Assembly: GCA_002346645.1 (NCBI GenBank) | Contig: DEAD01000001.1 | Location: forward strand, 1 to 64,000 | DNA: 64,000 bases | Direction of reading: 5' to 3' | Source of the DNA: Dehalococcoidia bacterium UBA2991 | GTDB lineage: Bacteria > Chloroflexota > Dehalococcoidia > Tepidiformales > Tepidiformaceae | Shown here: piece by piece, positions 26,653 through 34,105 of the stretch | Numbering within the stretch: the stretch's first letter is position 1 | Layout of the letters: each line of letters opens with the position of its first letter | Translations under genes and position numbers: made by a program | The notes under the pieces: generated by a model | Database searches by the model: none | Told to the model about the DNA's origin: nothing | What the model saw: the letters and a program-made list of their open reading frames with translations, nothing else

Positions 26653-27441
26653 ATGACGACAGCTGAGCAGACCTGGACTGAATCTACTACGGAGGTTGCG
26701 GGCCTTACCGTTCGCTACTTGCAAGGCGGAAGTGGCCCAGCCGCCGTCGTACTCCACCACTCTTCCGGCAACATTGGCTGGGCACCCTTCTACGAAGCTC
26801 TATCCCAAAAGTTCACGGTAATTGTCCCCGACCTTCCTGGATACGGACAGTCGGAACGTCCCGTCTGGGCGCGCGATGCGCGAGATATCGCAATTCTGGT
26901 GAATCGCTTTCTTGCCCAAGTTGCCCCGGAAGAGACCACGCTAATCGGCCTTGGTTTTGGGGGCTTTATAGCCGCGGAGCTAGCCACCATGGATCAGGAG
27001 CGCCTGAGTTCCCTAGTGCTCGTCGGAGCAGCGGGTGTTCAACCCGAGGAAGGAGAGCTGCTCGACCAAATGCTAATCGACTACCCTGAATACATCTCTG
27101 CAGGCTTCCGCGACGAGGCGCATTACCACGAAATCTTTGGCGAGGAGATTACCAAAGAAGTTCGAGAGCTCTGGGAATTTAGCCGGGAAATGACCGCCCG
27201 CCTCAGTTGGAAGCCCTATATGTTCAACCGGCGCCTTCCCCATCTCCTTTCTGAAGTGGAGACCAGTACTCTGGTCATCTCTGGGAGCGAGGAAAAGGTG
27301 ATTCCCATCACCTGCGCGCGGCAGTACACCGCTGGCCTTCCTAATGCCACCCTCAAAATAATAGAAGGTGCCGGCCATTACGTTGCCTACGAGGAACCTG
27401 AGGAATTGGCATCTCTCATTGCTGGGCACGCCGGGATCTAG
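26653..27441 (+). CDS. alpha/beta hydrolase
   Basis: A 262-aa alpha/beta-fold hydrolase. The oxyanion region is LHHSSGNIGW, and the dehalogenase/lactonase-like PDLPGYGQS follows. The expected nucleophile elbow GxSxG reads GLGFGG (residues ~98-103), so the serine is replaced by glycine. His is near the end in GAGHYVAYEEP and an acidic residue is in VISGSEEKVI. Without a serine the protein may be a non-hydrolytic lyase-type member or inactive. Start ATG 26653 has GGAGGA upstream. Confidence 0.82.
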   Translation: MTTAEQTWTESTTEVAGLTVRYLQGGSGPAAVVLHHSSGNIGWAPFYEALSQKFTVIVPDLPGYGQSERPVWARDARDIAILVNRFLAQVAPEETTLIGLGFGGFIAAELATMDQERLSSLVLVGAAGVQPEEGELLDQMLIDYPEYISAGFRDEAHYHEIFGEEITKEVRELWEFSREMTARLSWKPYMFNRRLPHLLSEVETSTLVISGSEEKVIPITCARQYTAGLPNATLKIIEGAGHYVAYEEPEELASLIAGHAGI

Positions 27442-27462
27442 TTTGTTCCAGCGCATAGCCAA

Positions 27463-27509
27463 AAACGCTATGATGCGTTTAATTCATCAAACACACGCCA
27501 AAAGCGTGT
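27463..27509 (+). promoter_or_regulatory. promoter and two inverted repeats upstream of the LLM monooxygenase
   Basis: A candidate -10, TATGAT (27469-27474), is exactly framed by a perfect inverted repeat: AAACGC (27463-27468) and GCGTTT (27475-27480). Nineteen bases downstream of the box a second repeat, ACACGC (27493-27498), CAAAA, GCGTGT (27504-27509), lies in the leader. A weak -35 (TTGTTC at 27443-27448) is 20 nt away. The layout suggests a repressor site over the -10 plus a leader hairpin or second operator. Confidence 0.5.
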
Positions 27510-27528
27510 AGACGCAAAGGTTTTATAC

Positions 27529-28845
27529 ATGTTCATCGGGTACTTCACCGAACGGCCTTACCAAGACAATGATTCAGGTTACTTCGGTGCCGCAGGGCGC
27601 GATATAGCTGACCTCGGCATTAGCAACAGCGAGTACAACCCGAGGCTTGGCTCCGACCTCTATAACCGCTACCTAGACGAAAAAGTCTATGCCGAGCAGA
27701 TGGGCTTTGACGGGGTAATGCTGAACGAGCACCACAGCACCCCCTTCTGCATGGGCGGCGTTGTCAACGTCGAGGCCGCCATCCTCGCGCGCATCACCCA
27801 GCGGGTAAAGATTGTTATCCTCGGCAACGTCCTTCCGATCTGGGACGACCCCTTGTGGCTAGCTGAAACGCTAGCTGAGATCGATATGATTTCTAAGGGG
27901 CGGCTAGTGACCGGCTGGGTCCGCGGTACCGGCCGTGAGAGCGTTGCCCACAACGCGCAATCACCATTCAACTGGGAACGTTTCCAAGAGGCTCACGACC
28001 TTGTCCTAGCAGCCTGGAAACGAGACGGCCCCTTCCGCTGGGAAGGAGAACACTACGACTACCGGTACGTGAATCCCTGGGCCAAGCCCTATCAGCAACC
28101 CCATCCACAAATTTGGATCCCCGGGGTGATGAGCCGTAACACCGTCAAGTGGGCCGCAGAGCATAAGTACCCATACGTGATGCTAGCCACTGACTTAGAG
28201 CCCACCAAGAACTCCTACGATTACTACACTGAGGTCGCAAAGGAAAATGGCTATGAGGCCGGTACTCAGCACCGCAGCTACCTGTTCAAGGTGCATGTGG
28301 ATGAGACGGAAGAGCTCGCTGACGAGGCTGCCCGGAAGTATGTCGAGGGCCCCAGTAACCCGTTCCTAGAAGGCAATCAAGGAATTGTTCGCCCCTACCT
28401 CCAGAACCTTCCGGGGATGACCTCTCGCACCAATCTACTGCCAACAGTCACCAGTTTCTCCGCAGCTCGTGCTCGTGGTCGCTTGACGGCCCATGACGAG
28501 GCAACAGATGCATCCAAGAAAGAGACCGAAGCTGCTGATCAGTTTGGCACCTACGAGAACCAGAAAGACCGCATGGTCATCATTACGGGTACTCCCAAAA
28601 CGGTAATCCCAAAGATTCGGCACGTTCTAGAGTATCTGCGACCAGGAAGCATTTTCTTCTGGGATGGAGACGGCGCCATGAATCACGACGATGCCATGCG
28701 TAGCCTCAGGCTCATGGGAGAAGAAGTGATCCCCGCTACAAGGGAGATGGCCAAAGAATTTGACCTCAAGGGTCCCTTCGAGGTTGACACCCAAACGAAC
28801 GAGCCGATGGCACAAGAGGAAGCAGTCCCGGCCGGCGGCTCTTAA
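27529..28845 (+). CDS. LLM-class flavin-dependent monooxygenase
   Basis: A 438-aa bacterial-luciferase-like TIM-barrel enzyme. It has the GFDGVMLNEHHSTPF segment typical of the family, LGNVLPIWDDPLWLAETLA, the SKGRLVTGWVRGTGRE flavin-phosphate region and PQIWIPGVMS. These enzymes use FMNH2 from a separate reductase to oxygenate organic substrates; large paralogue sets are reported in SAR202 bacteria. AAAGG at 27516-27520 precedes the ATG. The transcript ends at the strong hairpin at 28866. The substrate is unknown. Confidence 0.9.
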   Translation: MFIGYFTERPYQDNDSGYFGAAGRDIADLGISNSEYNPRLGSDLYNRYLDEKVYAEQMGFDGVMLNEHHSTPFCMGGVVNVEAAILARITQRVKIVILGNVLPIWDDPLWLAETLAEIDMISKGRLVTGWVRGTGRESVAHNAQSPFNWERFQEAHDLVLAAWKRDGPFRWEGEHYDYRYVNPWAKPYQQPHPQIWIPGVMSRNTVKWAAEHKYPYVMLATDLEPTKNSYDYYTEVAKENGYEAGTQHRSYLFKVHVDETEELADEAARKYVEGPSNPFLEGNQGIVRPYLQNLPGMTSRTNLLPTVTSFSAARARGRLTAHDEATDASKKETEAADQFGTYENQKDRMVIITGTPKTVIPKIRHVLEYLRPGSIFFWDGDGAMNHDDAMRSLRLMGEEVIPATREMAKEFDLKGPFEVDTQTNEPMAQEEAVPAGGS

Positions 28846-28865
28846 GCCCTTTCAGAGCGTACTAA

Positions 28866-28901
28866 CAAGAAGGCGCTGCAATCCGTTGCAGCGCCTTCTT
28901 G
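28866..28901. terminator. strong hairpin terminator after the LLM gene
   Basis: A perfect 16-bp inverted repeat (28866-28881 with 28886-28901, loop TCCG) lies 20 nt after the stop codon. The stem is GC-rich in its middle (GGCGCTGCAA) with an AAGAAG/CTTCTT base. It has no separate T-run, but the stem strength makes termination likely. Confidence 0.8.
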
Positions 28902-28947
28902 CTACCCAAAGCGAGCTCCTGTCGATGTGGTGTGCGACGATCCTCTT

Positions 28948-30582
28948 ATGAGGGACAACGAATACGACACCGATGTCGTCGTTGTCGGCGGTGGCCCTGC
29001 TGGATCAGCTGCCGCTACCATGCTCAGCCGGAAGGGCTGGGGCGTTCGTCTATACGAGCGCAACCAATTCCCCCGAGAGCATGTAGGTGAATCTCTCCTC
29101 CCCGCATCAATGCCTATTCTCGCCGAGCTCGGAGTTCTCCCCGCCATTGAGGCCGCTGGATTTCTCCCCAAGTACGGGGCCACTATGGTCTGGGGAAGAG
29201 AGCCTGACCCTTGGAGCTGGTCCTTCCGGGAATCTAGCCCCCGCTATCCCCACGCCTTCCAGGTAGTTCGTGCTCAATTCGATGAGATCTTGCTACGAAA
29301 TGCATCTAAAAACGGGGTCGATGTACGTGAAAGACACCGGGTCCTCTATGCGGACGCTGGCCCCTCGGGGGCAAACCTCCGCATAGAGGATGATGCACTT
29401 CGCGAGCACACAATCCGCGCGCGATTCGTCATCGATGCCAGCGGTCAATCTGGACTTATTGCCCACGCCCGTTCTCTCCGCAAGCCCGATCCCTTCTTTC
29501 ACAATCTCGCAATCTATGGCTATTACACTGGGGGGGCTCGTCTACCTGAGCCTGACGCTAACAACATCCTGATTGAATCCATCAAAGACGGCTGGCTCTG
29601 GGTTATTCCCCTTCATACGGGCCTCGCTAGCGTGGGCGTCGTCGTAGATAGCTCTTTTGGACGTAAACAAATAGCCAAGCTTGGAGTTCAAGCCTTTTTT
29701 CGCGAACAAATCGCCAATGGCCCACATACAAGCACCCTCCTGGAAGACGCAACTCTTACAACCAACCCAACTGTTGTCCGAGACTGGTCTTATACCTCCG
29801 GAGAGCTTGCTGGAGAGGGATTCGTCCTTGCCGGAGACGCTGCCTGCTTTGTGGACCCACTCTTCTCTTCCGGTGTCCACCTCGCTCTATCTTCAGGAGT
29901 CCTTGCCGCCGCCTACGTAACCTCAGCTCTCACAGACCCCAAGCTAGGTCGCGCCGCCGCCGCCGTCTATTCCGAAAACTACCTGCAGCAGTACCATCAT
30001 TTCCGTGAGCTAGCCCGTCTTTTTTATTCCAGCAACCGCACCGTAGATTCCTACTTTTGGGAGACTCGCCGCATCACTGGCGCTGACGACTCTACCCCTT
30101 CAAGACTAGCGTTTATCCGCGCCGTCGCCGGCCAGCCTCCTGCAGGATACGAACGCGCTGTCCTCGCCCATGGAGAAACCCCTCGAAGCTTCAGCGAAGC
30201 TGTCACTGCTATTGAGGGTTACCGCGAAGCTCGGGGTACTTCCTTCGACAAGCGCTTTGGTAGTGACTTCCCACTTCTTCTTACCTCCCGACCTTCATTG
30301 GTGCCGGAAACTCGCTTAGAACAAAAACCGGTCGCTGGTGAGGGGGAATTCACCTGGGGCCAGGTCATAATTACACCTGAGCGGGCCGAAGGTGTCCCTG
30401 TAAGCACTCTGGTAGCCCTCGTAGTCGCCCAGATCGATGGAAAGCGAACGGTCAATGACCTCTTCGAACGGCTTAGAGAACGAATCCCTCAAGAAACACT
30501 TGATCAACTCCGTCCCGGAATCGCCCAGGCCTTGCGTCTATTGCACGTCGAGGGCGTCATCGCAAACTTTGATGATGGGTGA
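28948..30582 (+). CDS. flavin-dependent halogenase-like / geranylgeranyl-reductase-like oxidoreductase with PqqD-like C-terminus
   Basis: An FAD protein with the dinucleotide loop VVVGGGPAGSAAA at the N-terminus, the FPREHVGESLLPA segment typical of tryptophan-halogenase-like enzymes, GWLWVIPLH (fits WxWxIP) and GDAACFVDPLFSSGVHLA. Residues ~480-544 (IDGKRTVNDLFERL) look like a PqqD winged helix, a peptide-binding domain in peptide-modifying systems. The halogenase active-site lysine cannot be assigned here, so reductase or hydroxylase activity is equally possible. The start is taken as ATG 28948, with GTG 28927 as an alternative. GACGAT ends 6 nt before this ATG. Confidence 0.78.
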   Translation: MRDNEYDTDVVVVGGGPAGSAAATMLSRKGWGVRLYERNQFPREHVGESLLPASMPILAELGVLPAIEAAGFLPKYGATMVWGREPDPWSWSFRESSPRYPHAFQVVRAQFDEILLRNASKNGVDVRERHRVLYADAGPSGANLRIEDDALREHTIRARFVIDASGQSGLIAHARSLRKPDPFFHNLAIYGYYTGGARLPEPDANNILIESIKDGWLWVIPLHTGLASVGVVVDSSFGRKQIAKLGVQAFFREQIANGPHTSTLLEDATLTTNPTVVRDWSYTSGELAGEGFVLAGDAACFVDPLFSSGVHLALSSGVLAAAYVTSALTDPKLGRAAAAVYSENYLQQYHHFRELARLFYSSNRTVDSYFWETRRITGADDSTPSRLAFIRAVAGQPPAGYERAVLAHGETPRSFSEAVTAIEGYREARGTSFDKRFGSDFPLLLTSRPSLVPETRLEQKPVAGEGEFTWGQVIITPERAEGVPVSTLVALVVAQIDGKRTVNDLFERLRERIPQETLDQLRPGIAQALRLLHVEGVIANFDDG

Positions 30583-30587
30583 GGCGT

Positions 30588-31133
30588 ATGACAGATAGAC
30601 ACGGCCACATTGTCCAGTTGAGTGCCTCCAACGGCGGTGTACCTAAGCTACCTCTAGCGAAGGCCACCATTGACACTGATGGCATCACCGCAGACCGACA
30701 AGCCGATCTCCAGGCCCATGGAGGTCCCCGAAGAGCTCTATGTCTCTTCGCCCTGGAACGCATTCAAGCCCTAGCCGCGGAAGGCCATTCCATCGCGCCC
30801 GGTAAAACAGGGGAGAATATAACCACCGCTGGTATCGATTGGAATCGTGCGACTCCTGGCACCCGCCTTCGCCTTGGCAAAACAGTGCTTATTGAAATAA
30901 CTGGCTACACCGAACCCTGTTGGAAAAATGCCCAGTGGTTCATTGGAGGCAACATCAACAGCATCAACCAGGAAGAACGCCCTGGCTTTAGCCGTGTATA
31001 TGCTCGTGTTTTGGAAGGAGGAGAACTTTACCCTGACGACCCCGTCGAACTCCTCATCTCAACCCCTGCTGAACGTGTTGAACGGACACAACCTCGTACG
31101 ATCCGCTGGCGACCCTCTTCTTCTAGTGATTGA
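30588..31133 (+). CDS. MOSC-domain protein
   Basis: A 181-aa MOSC (molybdenum cofactor sulfurase C-terminal) protein. HIVQLSASNGGVPKL is at the N-terminus, followed by ADRQADLQAHGGPRRALCLFA, PGKTGENITTAG and the single conserved cysteine in YTEPCWK near 108. Relatives such as YiiM reduce N-hydroxylated compounds using molybdenum cofactor. ATG 30588 with GGTGAGG upstream is chosen over the GTG at 30579 that overlaps the preceding stop. Probably cotranscribed with the flavoprotein. Confidence 0.87.
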   Translation: MTDRHGHIVQLSASNGGVPKLPLAKATIDTDGITADRQADLQAHGGPRRALCLFALERIQALAAEGHSIAPGKTGENITTAGIDWNRATPGTRLRLGKTVLIEITGYTEPCWKNAQWFIGGNINSINQEERPGFSRVYARVLEGGELYPDDPVELLISTPAERVERTQPRTIRWRPSSSSD

Positions 31134-31178
31134 CTAAGTCGCGCTTTTGCCGTTGACCATCCCGGCTGCATATGGCAG

Positions 31179-31227
31179 AGTAAGACCACTACTTAGTGTC
31201 GAAAATACACTAAGTAGTGGTCTTACT
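31179..31227. repeat. perfect 21-bp inverted repeat upstream of nadA
   Basis: The arms 31179-31199 and 31207-31227 are exact reverse complements (outer AGTAAGACCAC, inner ACTTAGTGT) around a 7-nt loop CGAAAAT. It begins 46 nt after the MOSC stop and ends 15 nt before the nadA ATG, abutting the ribosome-binding site. It can be a terminator for the upstream gene, an RNA switch controlling nadA, or an operator; there is no T-tract. Confidence 0.85.
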
Positions 31228-31242
31228 AGAGGGGATTGCTCA

Positions 31243-32454
31243 ATGACCGCTAGTGCCCCGTCCTCAGACAGCGCGGCCTTACTTGAGCGCTACTTGAACC
31301 CCGACACTTGCCCTACCGACCGGCTCGAACCTCTTCCCCTTATCGAAGAACCCGCCTTCGTTAGCTGGCAACAGGACATACCTCGAAGCTACCTCGGCCT
31401 GCCGCCCGAAGAAATTGAACTCAGAATTCGCTCCGCTCGAGCTATCCTCGGAGAGCGCCTCGTTATCCTTGGTCATCACTACCAGCGCGACGAAGTCATT
31501 CAGTACGCTGACTTCACCGGCGACAGTTTTAAGCTCGCTCAGCATGCCGCTAAACAGCAAGGCATTGAGTTTGTCCTTTTCTGCGGTGTTCATTTCATGG
31601 CCGAATCCGCTGACATCCTCACTCCCCCCGGGGTGTCCGTCGTTCTGCCCAATATGGAGGCCGGCTGCTCGATGGCAGACATGGCTGACCCAGGAGATGT
31701 GTATGCCGCCTGGGATGAAATGCAAGCATGCCTTGATCCCAGTAAGCGGATCATTCCTGTTACTTACATGAACAGTGCCGCAAGTCTTAAGGCTTTCGTT
31801 GGCAAGCGTGAGGGCATCGTTTGCACCTCCAGCAATGCCCCAAAGACTTTCGAGTACGCCTTTGAGCGCGGTGAAAAGGTGCTTTTCTTCCCTGATCAAC
31901 ACCTTGGTCGCAATACCGGGTACAAAATGGGCATTCCCCTAGAAGAAATGGTTACCTGGGATTGGCGACGACCTCTCGGTGGTCTCACCCCAGACCAGAT
32001 CGAGAAGGCCCGGGTCATTCTCTGGAAAGGCCATTGCAGTACCCATCAACGCTTCTCTGTCGATCAGATCGAGAAGGCCCGTTCTGAATATCCCGATTTG
32101 AACGTTATCGTCCACCCTGAATGCTCCTGGGAGGTCGTAGAAGCTGCTGACGCCTCGGGATCTACTGAGCAGATAATCAAAACAGTGAGCGATGCAGAAG
32201 CAGGAACAGCCTGGGGCATTGGTACCGAGATCAATCTCGTCAAGCGCCTTGCAGACGAGCATCCCGATAAAACCATCTTCTGTCTTGACCCAGTTGTTTG
32301 TCCCTGTAGCACAATGTATCGCATCCACCCCGCCTACCTCGCCTGGACTCTTGAGCGCCTTACGCAAGGCGAGATTGTCAATCGCGTCGAGGTCGATACC
32401 AAAACCCGCAAATGGTCCCTGGTTGCCCTCGAAAGGATGCTAGCGCTCCCCTAA
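31243..32454 (+). CDS. nadA: quinolinate synthase
   Basis: Condenses iminoaspartate and dihydroxyacetone phosphate to quinolinate in NAD synthesis, using a [4Fe-4S] cluster. A 403-aa long form with LGHHYQRDEVIQYADFTGDS, FCGVHFMAESADIL, CTSSNA, HPECSWEVV and CLDPVVCPCSTMYRI. Cluster cysteines are among FCG, PEC and CPC. The frame is open from 31147, but that stretch contains the inverted repeat; ATG 31243 with GAGGGG upstream gives the family N-terminus. NadB and NadC are not in the window. Confidence 0.95.
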   Translation: MTASAPSSDSAALLERYLNPDTCPTDRLEPLPLIEEPAFVSWQQDIPRSYLGLPPEEIELRIRSARAILGERLVILGHHYQRDEVIQYADFTGDSFKLAQHAAKQQGIEFVLFCGVHFMAESADILTPPGVSVVLPNMEAGCSMADMADPGDVYAAWDEMQACLDPSKRIIPVTYMNSAASLKAFVGKREGIVCTSSNAPKTFEYAFERGEKVLFFPDQHLGRNTGYKMGIPLEEMVTWDWRRPLGGLTPDQIEKARVILWKGHCSTHQRFSVDQIEKARSEYPDLNVIVHPECSWEVVEAADASGSTEQIIKTVSDAEAGTAWGIGTEINLVKRLADEHPDKTIFCLDPVVCPCSTMYRIHPAYLAWTLERLTQGEIVNRVEVDTKTRKWSLVALERMLALP

Positions 32455-32478
32455 CCCCTTAGCCTCGGCAGAGAGGCA

Positions 32479-33891
32479 ATGACCCCTTACTTGGAACGAT
32501 TGCAGACCCAGCTCCGAAATTGGGCAACAGGCCCGGAAGGCCGACTGTCCCCTTTAGCTCGTCACATCTACGCCTCCGGTTCACTGGGAGGAAACGCACT
32601 AGGTCGAACCCGTGACCTATGGCTAATATTCTTCTACCTCGGCGACGGAGATCTTGAACGCCGGGGTGGGGCTTTTGCCATTGGTGCCGTCCTCGTAATT
32701 GGCCGACTAATCGAAGCCTTCGACGATCCCCTCATTGGCTATTGGAGCGACCGTACTCGCTCCCGTCTGGGACGCCGCATCCCCTTCGTTCTAGCTGCCA
32801 CTCCCTTGATGGCCGTCCTCTTCATACTCCTATGGATACCACCTAACCCCGGAGAGACCCTGGGTAATGTGGTCTACCTATTTGCCATATTCTGGTTCTT
32901 CAATCTCTTCTCCACACTCTCTGGTGGGCCCATGGAATCCCTGCTGCCGGAAATAGCACGTCATAGTGAAGACCGACTCAGCATCGTGAGCTGGCAGGTT
33001 GTATTTGGCCTTCTTGGCACGGTCCTCGCCTTCGTGGGAACTAGCCTGCTCAAGGACGCCTTTGGATTTGTCTCTATGGCGATCATTATTGCCATCGTTG
33101 CTTTCGCCTCTCGCTACATCGCACTGGCAGGAGCCTGGAAACGCTCAATTGAGACTTCAAAGGGAATCTACTCTGAAGATGTCTCCAATGAACAGAGCTC
33201 CACTTGGAAAGCCATCACAACCTGCCTGAGAAATGACCAGTTTTTGGTCTTCCTTCCTTCGTTCGTCCTGTACAGCGTTGGAGTCCAAGTCATCACCGGC
33301 GTGCTTCCCTTTTACGCGGCCGCTGTCCTAGGGAAGGAGGAGGAAGGCACAACTGTCGCAATTCTTACAGGCTCCGCACTCGGCATGCTCTTGCTTATCC
33401 TCCCGCTTGTCGTCCGTCAATCTCGGCGTTATTCCAAGCGACAGGTCTATAGATGGGGCATGCTCTTTGCCGCACTCTATTTCCCGTTGTTCGCATTTGC
33501 AGGTTTTCTCCCTACCATCCCACCGATGGCACAAGCTATCGCCTACGCACTTCTCATTGGTGTTGCTCTTGCTCCAGCCCAAACCTTCCCCAATGCACTC
33601 ATCGCAGACATTACCGATTACGATACCTTGCGGACAGGCCTTCGACGCGAGGGCACTTTCTATGCCACTCAAGCTACTCTCGAGAAGGTCGCGGGAGCTG
33701 CTGGGCCAGGTATTCTCATTGCCCTGCTCGCTCTCGGAAGCACCACTGATGACTCGTTGGGAATTCGCCTTGTCGGACCGGTCGCTGGACTCCTTACCTT
33801 GCTAGGTTATTTAGTGTTCCGACGCTACTGGCTGCCTGATGTAATTACCGCCGAATCTATCAATAGTCGTTCAATCACTCGCAGCGACTGA
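32479..33891 (+). CDS. MFS transporter of the GPH (MelB-like) sugar/cation symporter type
   Basis: A 470-aa, 12-helix permease. After TM2, DDPLIGYWSDRTRSRLGRRIPFVL is the hallmark of glycoside-pentoside-hexuronide symporters, and ADITDYDTLRTGLRREGTFYA in the second half is also typical. The substrate may be a sugar or another organic acid; sequence does not say. It lies 24 nt after nadA, with GAGAGG before the ATG, and may be cotranscribed with it. Confidence 0.88.
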   Translation: MTPYLERLQTQLRNWATGPEGRLSPLARHIYASGSLGGNALGRTRDLWLIFFYLGDGDLERRGGAFAIGAVLVIGRLIEAFDDPLIGYWSDRTRSRLGRRIPFVLAATPLMAVLFILLWIPPNPGETLGNVVYLFAIFWFFNLFSTLSGGPMESLLPEIARHSEDRLSIVSWQVVFGLLGTVLAFVGTSLLKDAFGFVSMAIIIAIVAFASRYIALAGAWKRSIETSKGIYSEDVSNEQSSTWKAITTCLRNDQFLVFLPSFVLYSVGVQVITGVLPFYAAAVLGKEEEGTTVAILTGSALGMLLLILPLVVRQSRRYSKRQVYRWGMLFAALYFPLFAFAGFLPTIPPMAQAIAYALLIGVALAPAQTFPNALIADITDYDTLRTGLRREGTFYATQATLEKVAGAAGPGILIALLALGSTTDDSLGIRLVGPVAGLLTLLGYLVFRRYWLPDVITAESINSRSITRSD

Positions 33892-34105
33892 CCGATTCTT
33901 TTCCGATCTCTTCCAGCATCGCGAAAACCCTCTAGGGGAAGCGGGGGGGGGAGCAAGAACAGGATCATGTACCTTCGTCATAGGAATGCTCCCAACAAAT
34001 ATGGTACGTGCCTGGAGGGAGAACGGTTTGCCCGGCAGGGTGAGGGCGCGTACGTTGGCATTCCCGAGAGCGTCAGAAGAATCGCGCTTTTAATGGTGGC
34101 GGGGA
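33892..34105. other. intergenic region at the strand-composition switch (G9 tract)
   Basis: A 214-bp gap between two same-strand MFS genes. Its left part is pyrimidine-rich (TTCTTTTCCGATCTCTTCC) and its right part purine-rich, with a run of nine G at 33943-33951. It marks where plus-strand composition changes from C/T-rich to G/A-rich across the whole window. No DnaA-box match (TTATCCACA), AT-rich unwinding element or dif-like site is visible. Confidence 0.5.

Noticed and set aside
33892..34105. Chromosomal oriC with DnaA boxes
   Set aside because: The composition switch is here, but no TTATCCACA-like boxes, AT-rich unwinding element or dnaA/dnaN gene is visible, so I do not call an origin as a feature.
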